Under the pieces are notes generated by a model. It saw only the letters and a program-made list of their open reading frames with translations. It was not told the origin of the DNA and did no database searches. Positions 63,984-64,000 of a DNA stretch of 64,000 nt are shown here, piece after piece; the first letter of the stretch is position 1; every line of letters starts with the position of its first letter. Where the stretch lies: assembly GCA_027449125.1 (NCBI GenBank), contig DAIDME010000102.1, positions 32,507-96,506 on the forward strand. The letters run 5' to 3'. The position numbers and the translations under genes were made by a program. This DNA is from Solirubrobacterales bacterium. GTDB taxonomy: Bacteria; Actinomycetota; Thermoleophilia; Solirubrobacterales; Solirubrobacteraceae.

Positions 63984-64000
63984 GGCGCGAGCGACGATAT

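Overview
The window is GC-rich chromosomal DNA from an actinobacterium, probably class Thermoleophilia (Solirubrobacterales-like). The evidence is very high GC, frequent GTG/TTG starts, ATGA/GTGA stop-start overlaps, monomeric NADP isocitrate dehydrogenase, 11-nt-period PHO boxes, and a secreted protein whose signal segment (SPAMMVALAALFLSLGGASY) is a form I associate with that order. I saw no rRNA, tRNA, CRISPR, insertion sequence or phage gene.

Layout. 1-1.66 kb: edge-truncated M20-type amidohydrolase and its RpiR regulator. 1.7-5.9 kb: signalling operon (GGDEF-EAL protein, lone receiver, hybrid kinase with Hpt). 6.1-17.8 kb: metabolic and envelope genes (class III aminotransferase, cation-efflux-like protein, oxidoreductase, secreted Cys-pair repeat protein, acyl-CoA ligase, DUF192, NlpC/P60, FAD dehydrogenase, icd). 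17.8-20.1 kb: TetR with divergent DHA2 exporter and paired operators. 20.1-21.7 kb: a nucleotidyltransferase/winged-helix pair that looks like an accessory toxin-antitoxin or defence module. 21.77-24.2 kb: a fluoride locus (promoter, fluoride riboswitch with Shine-Dalgarno sequestration, two damaged crcB genes, a DUF190 protein that lost its N terminus, a UspA-like gene). 24.4-30.7 kb: MarR-MFS pair, phosphotransferase, TIM44-like protein, lipA and lipB. 30.7-32.6 kb: decayed tetR/ABC exporter locus whose two divergent 5' ends have been deleted. 32.7-37.4 kb: DEAD-box helicase, secreted protein, cyclophilin, aldehyde dehydrogenase. 37.5-43.9 kb: phosphate regulon (PHO boxes, secreted protein, two zinc-ribbon proteins, pstCAB and divergent pstS). 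43.9-49.7 kb: Fpg/Nei glycosylase, MFS, peroxiredoxin, Nudix, GNAT and small genes. 49.8-56.7 kb: acetate module (acs, SatP-type transporter, LytS/LytTR two-component system, DUF485-like protein, ActP). 56.8-64 kb: serS, cytochrome c lipoprotein, oligoendopeptidase, ECF sigma/anti-sigma with a divergent secreted His/Met-rich propeller, and a membrane protein.

How the genes work together. The clearest circuits are phosphate uptake (pst genes plus three PHO-box promoters), acetate uptake and activation (ActP/SatP, Acs, LytS/LytTR), drug export under TetR or MarR control, and fluoride resistance under riboswitch control. The fluoride and tetR/ABC loci both carry frameshifts and deletion junctions while almost every other gene is intact, which suggests local decay rather than poor sequence quality. 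The least described items are the nucleotidyltransferase/winged-helix pair with a leaderless promoter, the Pho-controlled zinc-ribbon pair, and a palindromic element present twice in different genomic contexts.
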